Positions 1 to 7,543 of a stretch of DNA of 64,000 bases are shown in pieces. The DNA lies in NCBI RefSeq assembly GCF_023100685.1, contig NZ_CP090064.1:2170001-2234000 (forward strand), written 5' to 3'. The position numbers and the translations under genes were made by a program. The DNA is from Proteus vulgaris (GTDB taxonomy: Bacteria; Pseudomonadota; Gammaproteobacteria; Enterobacterales; Enterobacteriaceae). Below the pieces are notes generated by a model, which was given only the letters and a program-made list of their open reading frames with translations, did no database searches and had not been told where the DNA came from. The stretch's first letter is position 1; each line of letters opens with the position of its first letter.

Positions 1-83
1 TTATCAAAACAGAGACATATAATTCAATATTAGAAGTAGTTATCAAATAATAAAATTTTTTCTCTAATAAATTAGAGAGATCA

Positions 84-111
84 AAAAAGGTCACTTTATA
101 GTGACCTTTTT
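84..111 (-). terminator. Intrinsic terminator after leuE
   Basis: A near-perfect hairpin with GGTCAC/GTGACC at its core, extended by A/T runs on both sides, lies 17 bases beyond the leuE stop codon. Because both flanks are A/T runs it could act in both directions. A second small AT palindrome (TCTCTAAT-AA-ATTAGAGA, 61-78) sits next to it. Confidence 0.8.
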
Positions 112-127
112 AACTAAAACTATATTC

Positions 128-775
128 TTATGCTGTTAAAGCAAGTTTGGCACCAAAAAGTAAGAACACCGCACCTATACAACTATTTGATAATGATGCT
201 AATCGTTTGTTATGTTTTACTTTATTGGTAATAGCAACACCGCCAAAAATAAGAACTGATAAATAAAGCATACTGCATGTTTCTAAAATCGCACCTAATA
301 CAAAGAATGGAACACCTGCATTTTCATATTTAGGATCGATAAACTGAATGAAGAAAGAAACATAAAAAATGATCATTTTTGGGTTAAGCATACTCAAAAA
401 TAACGCCTTAACATAAAGACCATCTTTTGCTTTGATTGCCACTTCTGATACTTGTTCAGTTGTTTCTTTTTTCTTGTGAAACGTTGCATATAATGTCTTC
501 AAACCTAAATAGGTTAAATAAAGAGCACCTGCATATTTAATAACAATAAAGAAAACGGGTGAAGTCTTGACTAATGAAGCTACCCCCAAAAACGCCAAAA
601 AGATTAATAATGCATCACCCGTAAAAACACCAAGAGCGGCTTTATACCCCCCTTTTACCCCATGCTTCGCACTGGAAGTAAGGACGAAAATCGAGTTTGG
701 ACCAGGTACTAAGGTAATAAAAATAACGCCTAAAAGGTATGTCCAAATATTTGAAATACCGATACTTTCTAACAT
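128..775 (-). CDS. leuE: Leucine efflux protein LeuE (LysE/RhtB family)
   Basis: Inner-membrane exporter of the LysE/RhtB amino-acid efflux family; the E. coli orthologue exports leucine and some analogues. The 215 residues match E. coli LeuE (212 aa) along the whole length as I recall it: NIWTYLLGVIFITLVPGPNS near the N-terminus, the GVKGGYKAALGVFTGDALL block around residues 39-57, and the NPKMIIFYVSFFIQFID stretch around 132-148. About six hydrophobic segments are visible. The start has an AAGGCG ribosome-binding site ten bases upstream. It is monocistronic, with its own terminator downstream and an AT-rich gap of 546 bases upstream. In E. coli leuE is controlled by Lrp; no Lrp site was identified here. 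Confidence 0.9.
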   Translation of the reverse strand: MLESIGISNIWTYLLGVIFITLVPGPNSIFVLTSSAKHGVKGGYKAALGVFTGDALLIFLAFLGVASLVKTSPVFFIVIKYAGALYLTYLGLKTLYATFHKKKETTEQVSEVAIKAKDGLYVKALFLSMLNPKMIIFYVSFFIQFIDPKYENAGVPFFVLGAILETCSMLYLSVLIFGGVAITNKVKHNKRLASLSNSCIGAVFLLFGAKLALTA

Positions 776-1321
776 ACGACGCCTTTTTTAAAAAAATAAC
801 ATGCTGAATATATGAGCTATCATATCCACAATAATTTTTTTGTAAAACAATAATCTTTATATAAACTAAAAATAAGTTAATTGCTCTGCTTTCGTTAATA
901 AAAAGCAGTTTGTAAGTCTTTTTTACTTATTCATATTGGATTAAAAAACTAGTTTGACTGTGCGTTATAGTATGATGCTGAAATTAAAATTTAAACAGTG
1001 ATAAAATTCAAAATAAAAAATAATTATAGTCTTATAAACTATAAAAAAGACAAATATAAGAGGTAATATCCCATTGTTTATTTTGTGTTATGGTTTTTTA
1101 TTCCTTTTGTGATCTGCATCTACCCAATATTGTCAAAATAAAAGCAATAACAGTCAATATCTTTATGAAAAATAATGATTTTTATAAATGCATCATTGAA
1201 TGTATTAGCACAAAAAGTGAGAGGATAAATAAGATTATTTTTCTCAAAACCATTATTCTGTGTTGTTTTTTATATTTAGCATAAAAATTACCTTACTTCC
1301 TATTACCGTTAAGAGAATAAA
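776..1321. other. AT-rich intergenic region with no supported gene
   Basis: This 546-base gap separates the divergent leuE and the oxidoreductase gene at 1322, so it should hold both promoters. It is very AT-rich, and I could not pick a convincing pair of promoter hexamers. A 64-codon open frame at 1090-1284 has low-complexity AT-driven composition and no clear ribosome-binding site; it is not annotated as a gene. Confidence 0.6.
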
Positions 1322-2434
1322 ATGGATATAAGCGCCTCATCGCTATCTCAAAAAACACAAAAGAAAATTATTATTGTTGGTGCTGGTATAGTTGGTGTAA
1401 TGCAAGCTTGGTATCTTGCGAAAATGAGTAACATGCAGATTATCTTATTAGATAAAACCAATGCAGGAGCTGGTGCAACAAGTGCTTCATTTGCTTGGCT
1501 AAATGTCTCTTATGGGCGACCAGATGCTTATCAACAATTACGAGCAGAAGCGATCCATTGTTGGCGAGAACTTGATAAAGAGACTCAAGGAAAATTAAAT
1601 ATTGATTGGGCAGGTGCAATAAGTTGGATGTCTTCTGACAAAGAAACTGCTCAATTTATTCAATCACATCACCAAGCTGGCTTTAATGTCCAAGCATTAA
1701 ATAAAGAACAATTGATCCATAAAGTACCTAACTTATCCAAAGCCCCTGAACTAGCAGCTTTTGCAAGTGATGAAGGTGCTGTGAACCCTTTTCATGTTAT
1801 TGACATATTATTACGGCAAGCCCAAGAAATGGGCGTAAAATACAGAGCTAACACTGAAGTCATTCGTTTGATAGAAGAAGATCATCGCATTATTGGTGTA
1901 GAAACAGAAAATATTAAAATGCATGCTGATCATGTTATTTTAACCGCGGGAGTGGGCGCTTTAGCGTTATTGTCTGAAAAAAGTATTAATTTACCTTTAT
2001 ATGCATCACCCAGTATTTTACTCAAATTAACAACAGATGCTGAAACGCCGTTTTTACCTTGCATTATCTCAACACCAGAAATGGAGTTACGTCACTTTGC
2101 TCAAAATGAGATTATTGCGGCTGAGGATTACATTGATAATAGTGATGAACATCACCCTGAGCACATTGCATTCCATGCACAAGCGACTTTTTATGATAAT
2201 TTTACGCAAACAGGTAAACTAACGATTGAACAGGTTGCTGTTGGTGAAAGACCCATGCCTAAAGATGAAATGCCAATTATTGGAGAAATATCTCCTTATC
2301 AGGGACTATATCTTGTTACTATGCACGCCGCCGTGACGTTGTCACCTTTATTATGTAAATTGGTTGCACAAGAACTGATTTACGAAAAAGCGAATCCTTT
2401 ATTAACTCCTTATCGCTTATCACGATTTAGCTAG
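1322..2434 (+). CDS. FAD-dependent oxidoreductase, DAO (D-amino-acid/glycine oxidase) family
   Basis: Predicted flavoenzyme oxidising an amine or amino-acid substrate. An N-terminal Rossmann dinucleotide-binding fold is clear: VGAGIVG at residues 19-25 (GxGxxG) with an acidic residue, D44, at the end of the second strand for ribose binding. The rest follows the DadA/glycine-oxidase-like layout, including the GERPMPKDEMPIIG block near residue 308 and an HAAVTLSP segment near the C-terminus typical of the second FAD-binding portion. Length (370 aa) is usual for the family. The gene lies nine bases upstream of a GNAT acetyltransferase gene and probably forms an operon with it. The substrate cannot be read from sequence; deaminating or demethylating activity is a family-level inference. 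Confidence 0.8.
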   Translation: MDISASSLSQKTQKKIIIVGAGIVGVMQAWYLAKMSNMQIILLDKTNAGAGATSASFAWLNVSYGRPDAYQQLRAEAIHCWRELDKETQGKLNIDWAGAISWMSSDKETAQFIQSHHQAGFNVQALNKEQLIHKVPNLSKAPELAAFASDEGAVNPFHVIDILLRQAQEMGVKYRANTEVIRLIEEDHRIIGVETENIKMHADHVILTAGVGALALLSEKSINLPLYASPSILLKLTTDAETPFLPCIISTPEMELRHFAQNEIIAAEDYIDNSDEHHPEHIAFHAQATFYDNFTQTGKLTIEQVAVGERPMPKDEMPIIGEISPYQGLYLVTMHAAVTLSPLLCKLVAQELIYEKANPLLTPYRLSRFS

Positions 2435-2443
2435 AGAACCATT

Positions 2444-3211
2444 ATGGATGCACAACTGTATAAAGAATTTAAAATAGTAGAAAAAGCCTTTTGGTCAGAA
2501 ATTTGTGAAAATAATATTCGTATTGGTGATCATACTCATTGCTTTATGACACCAATGGATGCGCCAATTTTTAACTTTATTTATTTACGTCAAGGCGCAA
2601 CAGAAAGCTCGTTTCAGCAGGCCAGTACCCTTTTCTCATCGCAAAAAAAAGATCATATTCTGGTTTTACCTGAATCATTATTGCCTGAATTTGAAGAAAT
2701 TATAAAAAATGCAGGCTATACCGGTGACGGTATGACAACAGCAATGTATTTAACATTGTCAGAAGCGGTTTACCCTTCTTATCGAAATAATCCATGCGAT
2801 ATTATTCTCACCAATCATAACCTAGAACAATGGGCGCATCCGTTAAAAACAGCGTTCCCTGTGGGAGATGATAGCGATGATACGATTGTTAATGAATATA
2901 TTCGTTATCACCAAAAAGCATTAGATAATGGTGCGGCTATTTTCCATTATGCTCTGTTAGTTGATGGTCAGCCCGTATCGTCATTAACGCTGACGTTACA
3001 TGATAAATTAGCGCGTTTTGATGATATTGGGACAGATGTTGCTTATCAAGGCAATGGCTATGCTACTCATTTGATTAAACATGTTTTAGAGTTTTGCCGT
3101 GAGCAAGGTGTAGAGCGTTGTTTCTTAGATGCATCCGCAGATGGTTTAGCGCTATATCGTAAGTTTGGTTTTCAATCACTCTTTAACTATTTAAGTTTTA
3201 TTAAAGAGTAA
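2444..3211 (+). CDS. GNAT family N-acetyltransferase
   Basis: Acetyl-CoA-dependent N-acyltransferase by fold. The C-terminal third carries the GNAT signature: a strand ending in RFDDIGTDVAY, then the acetyl-CoA pyrophosphate loop QGNGYATHLIKHVLEFCREQG around residues 200-220, then the ALYRKFGFQ motif near residue 240. The first ~120 residues are a less conserved N-terminal extension, so the protein (255 aa) may be a tandem GNAT with one decayed domain. It is co-transcribed with the oxidoreductase immediately upstream, and a strong terminator follows. The shared operon hints that both act on the same amine-containing metabolite, but that is only inference. Confidence 0.8.
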   Translation: MDAQLYKEFKIVEKAFWSEICENNIRIGDHTHCFMTPMDAPIFNFIYLRQGATESSFQQASTLFSSQKKDHILVLPESLLPEFEEIIKNAGYTGDGMTTAMYLTLSEAVYPSYRNNPCDIILTNHNLEQWAHPLKTAFPVGDDSDDTIVNEYIRYHQKALDNGAAIFHYALLVDGQPVSSLTLTLHDKLARFDDIGTDVAYQGNGYATHLIKHVLEFCREQGVERCFLDASADGLALYRKFGFQSLFNYLSFIKE

Positions 3212-3220
3212 CCTTATCAT

Positions 3221-3251
3221 AAGGCTCAATAGACTTATTGAGCCTTGATTT
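3221..3251 (+). terminator. Intrinsic terminator between convergent genes
   Basis: A perfect 11-bp stem (AAGGCTCAATA / TATTGAGCCTT) with a GACT loop is followed by GATTTTT. It sits ten bases after the acetyltransferase stop and just before the end of the convergent sugar acetyltransferase gene, so it may serve both. Confidence 0.88.
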
Positions 3252-3258
3252 TTAGTAA

Positions 3259-3855
3259 TTAAAGTTTCAACCTTCTTTCTGCATCTGTTTTATCTTTATC
3301 ACTGATTTGTCTTATTACACGACAGGGATTGCCAACAGCAACACAATTAGCTGGAATAGATTTTGTTACTACACTGCCGGCACCAATAACACAATTATCA
3401 CCAATAGTTACACCGGGTAAAATAATGCACCCTGCACCTAACCATACAGAATTGCCAATAGTAATAGGTAATGCATATTCGAGCTCACTGCTGCGTATTT
3501 CAGGATCGATCGGATGAGTTGCAGTTAAAATGCTAACATTAGGTGCACACATTACATTGTTTCCAATTTTTACAGGCGCACAATCTAATATCGTTAAATT
3601 GAAATTGGCATAAAATCCCTCCCCAATTTCAATCAATTCACCATAATCACAATGAAACGGGGGTTCAATAGTAAAGCTATCGCCTGTTTTACTCAAAAGC
3701 AGTTTTAAATATGCCTTTCTTTTTTCAACTTCAGATGGTCGCGTTACATTAAAATCATAAATAATTTCGCGAGCTTTTACTCTAAGTGGCTCTAAACTAT
3801 CATCTTTACATGCATGATAAAGATGGCCTGATACCATTTTTTCGTATTCTGTCAT
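3259..3855 (-). CDS. Sugar O-acetyltransferase (Maa/LacA/NodL family)
   Basis: Cytosolic acetyl-CoA:sugar O-acetyltransferase of the left-handed beta-helix hexapeptide family (maltose/galactoside acetyltransferase group). The N-terminal helical Mac domain (EKMVSGHLYHA... LEPLRVKAREIIYDFN) is followed by hexapeptide repeats (IGEGFYANFN, IGNNVMCAPNVSI, ITIGNSVWLGAGCIILPGVTIGDNCVIGAGSVV). H114 in TATHPID fits the catalytic histidine of LacA. The open frame extends upstream to 3909, but the ATG at 3855 is chosen: it has a GGAG ribosome-binding site seven bases away and gives MTEYEKMVSG, the usual family start; the product is then 198 aa. The physiological substrate is unknown; detoxification by acetylation is the usual family-level guess. 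Confidence 0.85.
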   Translation of the reverse strand: MTEYEKMVSGHLYHACKDDSLEPLRVKAREIIYDFNVTRPSEVEKRKAYLKLLLSKTGDSFTIEPPFHCDYGELIEIGEGFYANFNLTILDCAPVKIGNNVMCAPNVSILTATHPIDPEIRSSELEYALPITIGNSVWLGAGCIILPGVTIGDNCVIGAGSVVTKSIPANCVAVGNPCRVIRQISDKDKTDAERRLKL

Positions 3856-3935
3856 TGTGATACTCCGAAATTGAATAAAACAGTTTAGATAAACTTCAAT
3901 ATTTATCACCTCATTCTAGCGTGGATTAACCTAAA

Positions 3936-4694
3936 TTAACGGCATTTTTTAAGACCATTACGTGCGGCTTGATAAAATTGAGCATTTAGATTAGCGGTCA
4001 AACTTTGTGAAATAGCAGTCATTTCAGATCCTGCAAGTGTGGGGGAACCTGTTCCAAAAGGAGGACGAGGATCATATTCAATCGCGAGTTCAACCAATTG
4101 AGCAAAAGGTGTACCGAGTAATTGTTCTAATACTAATAATGAGGCATCAAACGAACCTGTGGCTGGCCCTGAAGTATAAATATTGCCATCAATAACAACA
4201 TCACTTCCCTCTACTGCTATGGCCCCCATATCAGGTAACATCGGAACGACATTTGAATTACTGGTTGCTTTTTTACCTTTTAATAATCCTGCTGCACCTA
4301 AAACTAAAGAGCCGTAACATGTACCAATAACATAACGTGCTTTATTACCCATATTAGCAAAAAATGCCAGTGTATCTTCATCTTCAACAATTTCTGGTGG
4401 TACCATTCCTACGACGAGTACATCAAGATCTTCTGGGCATTCATCAAAAGTCATGGTGGGCATTGTTGGCCAACCAATATACCCTTCAACTAACTCCTTC
4501 TTTTTCCAGATCAAATAAATTTCAGCACTTGCAATCGTAAAGACTGATTGAGCGCCATTAATATCCATAGGCATAAAGCCTGGACAGACAAAAATACCTA
4601 TTTTCAATGGCTTTAATTGCTGTTTACGCCCATCTTCAACAAGTTTGATAATGGAGGGCATATTTTTTCCATACTGCATTTCATTGTGATTCAT
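3936..4694 (-). CDS. DJ-1/PfpI family protein (isonitrile hydratase-like)
   Basis: Class I glutamine-amidotransferase-like fold of the DJ-1/PfpI superfamily. The nucleophile-elbow cysteine is C126 in GTCYGSLVLGAAGLLKGKKAT, and the first strand-turn PGFMPMDINGAQSVF (38-52) corresponds to the FDLTGPYEVF region of isonitrile hydratase and AraC-type DJ-1 domains. There is no helix-turn-helix, so it is an enzyme or chaperone rather than a regulator. Length 252 aa includes about 28 residues before the first strand. It has an AGGAAAG ribosome-binding site. It is divergently transcribed from the tetR-family gene at 4780 across 85 bases holding a repeat pair, so it is the likely target of that regulator. 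Catalytic activity (hydratase, glyoxalase or other) is undetermined. Confidence 0.8.
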   Translation of the reverse strand: MNHNEMQYGKNMPSIIKLVEDGRKQQLKPLKIGIFVCPGFMPMDINGAQSVFTIASAEIYLIWKKKELVEGYIGWPTMPTMTFDECPEDLDVLVVGMVPPEIVEDEDTLAFFANMGNKARYVIGTCYGSLVLGAAGLLKGKKATSNSNVVPMLPDMGAIAVEGSDVVIDGNIYTSGPATGSFDASLLVLEQLLGTPFAQLVELAIEYDPRPPFGTGSPTLAGSEMTAISQSLTANLNAQFYQAARNGLKKCR

Positions 4695-4713
4695 TTTACT
4701 TTCCTATTTTGTA

Positions 4714-4773
4714 CTGGTTAGTAAAATAATGACATTTGTTTTATACTGAGTAAATGAATTTCTTACTAACTGG
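4714..4773. promoter_or_regulatory. Candidate TetR operator pair between divergent genes
   Basis: CTGGTTAGTAA (4714-4724) and TTACTAACTGG (4763-4773) form an inverted pair matching at 9 of 11 positions. Each also contains a TTAGTAA/TTACTAA core. One copy lies against the PfpI-family gene start and the other seven bases before the tetR-family start, as expected for autoregulation plus control of the neighbour. Identified by eye only. Confidence 0.5.
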
Positions 4774-4779
4774 TATAAA

Positions 4780-5403
4780 ATGCAAAAAAAAGGTCGCCCT
4801 CGTCGTTATGATAGCGATGCTGCTCTTGAAAAAATAATGGCATTATTTTGGCGAAAAGGATTTACTGCAACATCGATGGATGACTTGGTCATTGAAACTC
4901 AAATGAATAAGCCAAGTCTTTACGCTGCATTTGGTAATAAAGCCGCATTGTATGAAAAAGCCATTGAACGCTTTAATCATATTGCTTCTACGCGTTATCG
5001 CCATGAATTAGAAAAACAGTCACCGAAAGATAAAATTACCGCAAGAGTAAATCGTTATCTGAATTCGGCCATCCATTTTTATACAGATAATGATGGATTA
5101 ACTGGTTGTATGGTACTTTCAACCGCAGTAACTGAAATTGCCGATCCTGCAATCAAAAATATGCTTAATCGGGTTATTAATGCACAAACTCAGCAAGTTG
5201 AAGATGCCTTGCAAGAAGTGTTAGAGGCCGGTGAACTAAAAGAAGGAACTGATATTCACACCATTGCATTGGGGGTGATTGCGTTATTGCATTCCATTTC
5301 TTTAAGAGCAAGATCAGGAGCTACAGTTGATGAATTGTTGCCACTCGCTGATCTCTCATTAATAATATTAGCGCCTTATTTATCAGATTATTATGATCAA
5401 TAA
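4780..5403 (+). CDS. TetR/AcrR family transcriptional regulator
   Basis: One-component repressor. The N-terminal helix-turn-helix is clear (LEKIMALFWRKGFTATSMDDLVIETQMNKPSLYAAFGNKAALYEKAIERF, ~16-65), and the C-terminal ligand-binding domain resembles the TetR_C group found with YxaF/LmrA-like regulators (YLNSAIHFYTDNDGLTGCMVLST). Length (207 aa) is standard. No Shine-Dalgarno sequence is visible before the ATG; the candidate operator lies there instead, so translation may be weak. The divergent DJ-1/PfpI gene is the probable regulated partner. The ligand is unknown. Confidence 0.88.
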   Translation: MQKKGRPRRYDSDAALEKIMALFWRKGFTATSMDDLVIETQMNKPSLYAAFGNKAALYEKAIERFNHIASTRYRHELEKQSPKDKITARVNRYLNSAIHFYTDNDGLTGCMVLSTAVTEIADPAIKNMLNRVINAQTQQVEDALQEVLEAGELKEGTDIHTIALGVIALLHSISLRARSGATVDELLPLADLSLIILAPYLSDYYDQ

Positions 5404-5429
5404 AGAAAATAAGTAATTACATTCGTTAT

Positions 5430-6161
5430 TTAAGAGAAAAAACCATTAAAAAGCAGTGAGCCACCAGCAAAAATTAACATGACATCTAGTAGCCCTTGGA
5501 ATAGCTTAGGTGTCAGTTTTAATACCAGCTTTTTGCCAAGGAAATTGCCTATGGTTAAGCCACAACCCACTAACACGCCACTAATTAGGATAAAACTATT
5601 AACTGCACCAAGTTGGCTAAAAGTTAGGGCTTTGGTGAGATAAATAATAAACGAAGCGGCCGCTTCTGTTGCTAGTAATGGCCCTAGTGTTAACCCATAT
5701 GCAGAAAATATTGGAATAGTTAATGGCCCAGTAGAAAACACCACTCCCGTTAAATAGCCGATAACCGCGCCAGCAATAATAACTTGATAAGTTTTCATTT
5801 TAATTTGATGTTGGCGTAATAAATGAATAATTGGGATCATCAGAATGAAGAACAGCCCCATCCCGATATTGAGCCATTTTTCAGGCATAACCCATAATGT
5901 ATTGGCACCTAAAATAACCGCGGGAATACCGGGTAATAAATAATAAAAAAGTGGCTTAAAACGGATACTATGACGCCATAAGTAAATGCGAGATAAATTT
6001 CCCATTACGGAGGCAAGAGCCATAATAGGCACCGCCTCTTTAGCGCCAAATACATAAGTTAATGCAGGAATAAGTAAAATAGACGAACCTGTTCCAACCA
6101 CTCCGCTGATAACACCAGAAAACACTGCTAATAAAATAACCGCGATAAAACTCATTATCAT
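5430..6161 (-). CDS. TauE/SafE family sulfite/anion exporter permease
   Basis: Multi-span inner-membrane protein of the TauE/SafE (DUF81) family, whose members move sulfite, sulfoacetate or related organosulfonates. The family N-terminal signature is present (VISGVVGTGSSILLIPALTYVFGAKEAVPIMALASVMGN, ~20-56), and a second half-repeat begins near GAVIGYLTGVVFSTGPLTIP (~131-150). The 243 residues contain about eight hydrophobic segments. It is convergent with the tetR-family gene and divergent from the lysR-family gene at 6298. The shared 136-base promoter region contains a LysR-type dyad, so the LysR protein probably controls this permease. Substrate not determinable from sequence. Confidence 0.8.
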   Translation of the reverse strand: MIMSFIAVILLAVFSGVISGVVGTGSSILLIPALTYVFGAKEAVPIMALASVMGNLSRIYLWRHSIRFKPLFYYLLPGIPAVILGANTLWVMPEKWLNIGMGLFFILMIPIIHLLRQHQIKMKTYQVIIAGAVIGYLTGVVFSTGPLTIPIFSAYGLTLGPLLATEAAASFIIYLTKALTFSQLGAVNSFILISGVLVGCGLTIGNFLGKKLVLKLTPKLFQGLLDVMLIFAGGSLLFNGFFS

Positions 6162-6219
6162 CCTTTAAGTTCAATAAGTTAAAGATGCTTTATCATACCT
6201 GCCTTCTTTATTTTTACCT

Positions 6220-6234
6220 GTGATAAAATATCAC
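6220..6234. promoter_or_regulatory. Candidate LysR-type operator
   Basis: GTGATA-AAA-TATCAC is a perfect interrupted dyad that fits the T-N11-A LysR box (TGATAAAATATCA). It sits between the divergent TauE-type permease gene and the lysR-family gene, 64 bases before the latter's start, the usual place for an autoregulatory and activating site. Confidence 0.5.
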
Positions 6235-6297
6235 TGTACTGTGAGTTTTAATCAGAAAGACCGCCTTATTGGTGATAAGTAAACTATAGAGAAAATT

Positions 6298-7179
6298 ATG
6301 ATGAGAAACCTTCCTCCATTACCTTCATTGCGTGCTTTCTTAGTTGCTTGTCATAGCCAAAGTTATACAGAAGCGGCACAAACACTATGTGTAACTCATG
6401 GTGCGATTAGCAGACATATTCAAGTTGTTGAAAAATGGTTTGGTGTTACGTTATTTAACAAACAAGGTTTACGTCGTGTACCAACTCCCTATGCATTAAC
6501 ATTGGCACAAGAATTAAGTGATGTTTTTGATAAGCTAAATGACATTGGTGTTCGTTATGGCAATGGTGGTAAAAACGACATTTTAAATATCAGTGTTCCT
6601 ACAACATTATGTTTAAAATGGCTTATTCCAAGAATGGAGGATTTTTATCTTCAATATCCTAATGCCAACATTCAAATTGCATCAGCAAATAGTGAGCGAT
6701 TTCACTTAATCAGCCATGATGATTTAATTATTCGTCCGCAACCTCAGCAACAAGAGTATTCATCTCTTGTTTTTCTAAAGGATGTGCATTGTTTAGTTGC
6801 CTCTGAAAAGCTCCTTAAACGTTACAGCGTCACAAATGTGGAAGATGTTTTTAATTGCCCTGTCATCGATACACTTACTCGACCTGGTCATTGGCAACAA
6901 TGGCTAATAGCGGCTCAACTTAATACTCAGCGATCATTTTTGCGTCAGTATCGCTTTGATCACTTTCACATTTCTCTTCAAGCAATTATCGAAGGTTTAG
7001 GAATAGGTATTGGCCCAATCTCAATTTTATCGAATGAGATAAATCGTGGAACTTTAAAAATCTTATTTCCTAACATTCAAATAGCCCCTCTTTATTACTA
7101 TGCATTAACACCATTAGGTGTACAAAAAACCAAAACACACCTCGATTTTGAACAATGGCTCACACAACAGAAAAGTTAA
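6298..7179 (+). CDS. LysR family transcriptional regulator (GcvA-like)
   Basis: LysR-type regulator of 293 aa. The N-terminal winged helix is PLPSLRAFLVACHSQSYTEAAQTLCVTHGAISRHIQVVEKWFG... (~6-65); the VTHGAISRHIQ recognition helix and the early PSLRAF phrase resemble the GcvA/AmpR subgroup. The effector-binding domain occupies ~90-293. It starts at an ATG-ATG pair behind AGAGAAAA. Divergent transcription from the TauE/SafE permease with a T-N11-A dyad between them points to that permease as target. Inducer unknown. Confidence 0.88.
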   Translation: MMRNLPPLPSLRAFLVACHSQSYTEAAQTLCVTHGAISRHIQVVEKWFGVTLFNKQGLRRVPTPYALTLAQELSDVFDKLNDIGVRYGNGGKNDILNISVPTTLCLKWLIPRMEDFYLQYPNANIQIASANSERFHLISHDDLIIRPQPQQQEYSSLVFLKDVHCLVASEKLLKRYSVTNVEDVFNCPVIDTLTRPGHWQQWLIAAQLNTQRSFLRQYRFDHFHISLQAIIEGLGIGIGPISILSNEINRGTLKILFPNIQIAPLYYYALTPLGVQKTKTHLDFEQWLTQQKS

Positions 7180-7543
7180 TTATGCTAATGAAATAAGTGT
7201 TTTTTTTTCATAAAAATGACGATTTTACTCTTATTACTTATACTTTTTAAAACTCCATTTTAAATATTTAATTAAAAATATTTAATATCATCCTCTTTTT
7301 TAGATTAGGTAAAAACGCTATTTGTGCTGTATTTATAATTCGCGATCTTACTCTACCTCTCACATCAAATGTATTTGCATTCAATCAATTAAAGACAAAT
7401 TTTAAGTATATTAACCCATGATGATTATTTTGTTTTTAAATAATCTGTTAAAAACACTTATTGTTTAACTTAAATTAACGTTCTATGCTGATATTTATAT
7501 ATAAAATTTATTAATTTATTTGCTAGCAACGAAGGACGATAAG
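7180..7543 (+). promoter_or_regulatory. Upstream region of the glycogen operon with candidate promoter
   Basis: The ~360-base AT-rich gap before glgB contains a plausible promoter, TTGTTT (7461-7466), 17 bases, TATGCT (7484-7489), leaving a ~54-base leader. Matches to the consensus hexamers are only moderate. No terminator for the preceding lysR-family gene was recognised; a T-run follows that gene (about 7199-7210) without a good stem. Confidence 0.35.

Noticed and set aside
954..971. TTGACT...TATAGT as a promoter for the oxidoreductase operon
   Set aside because: Spacing of six bases is incompatible with a sigma-70 promoter.
1090..1284. 64-codon open frame on the plus strand in the leuE upstream gap
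   Set aside because: Low-complexity AT-driven composition, no ribosome-binding site, no recognisable similarity.
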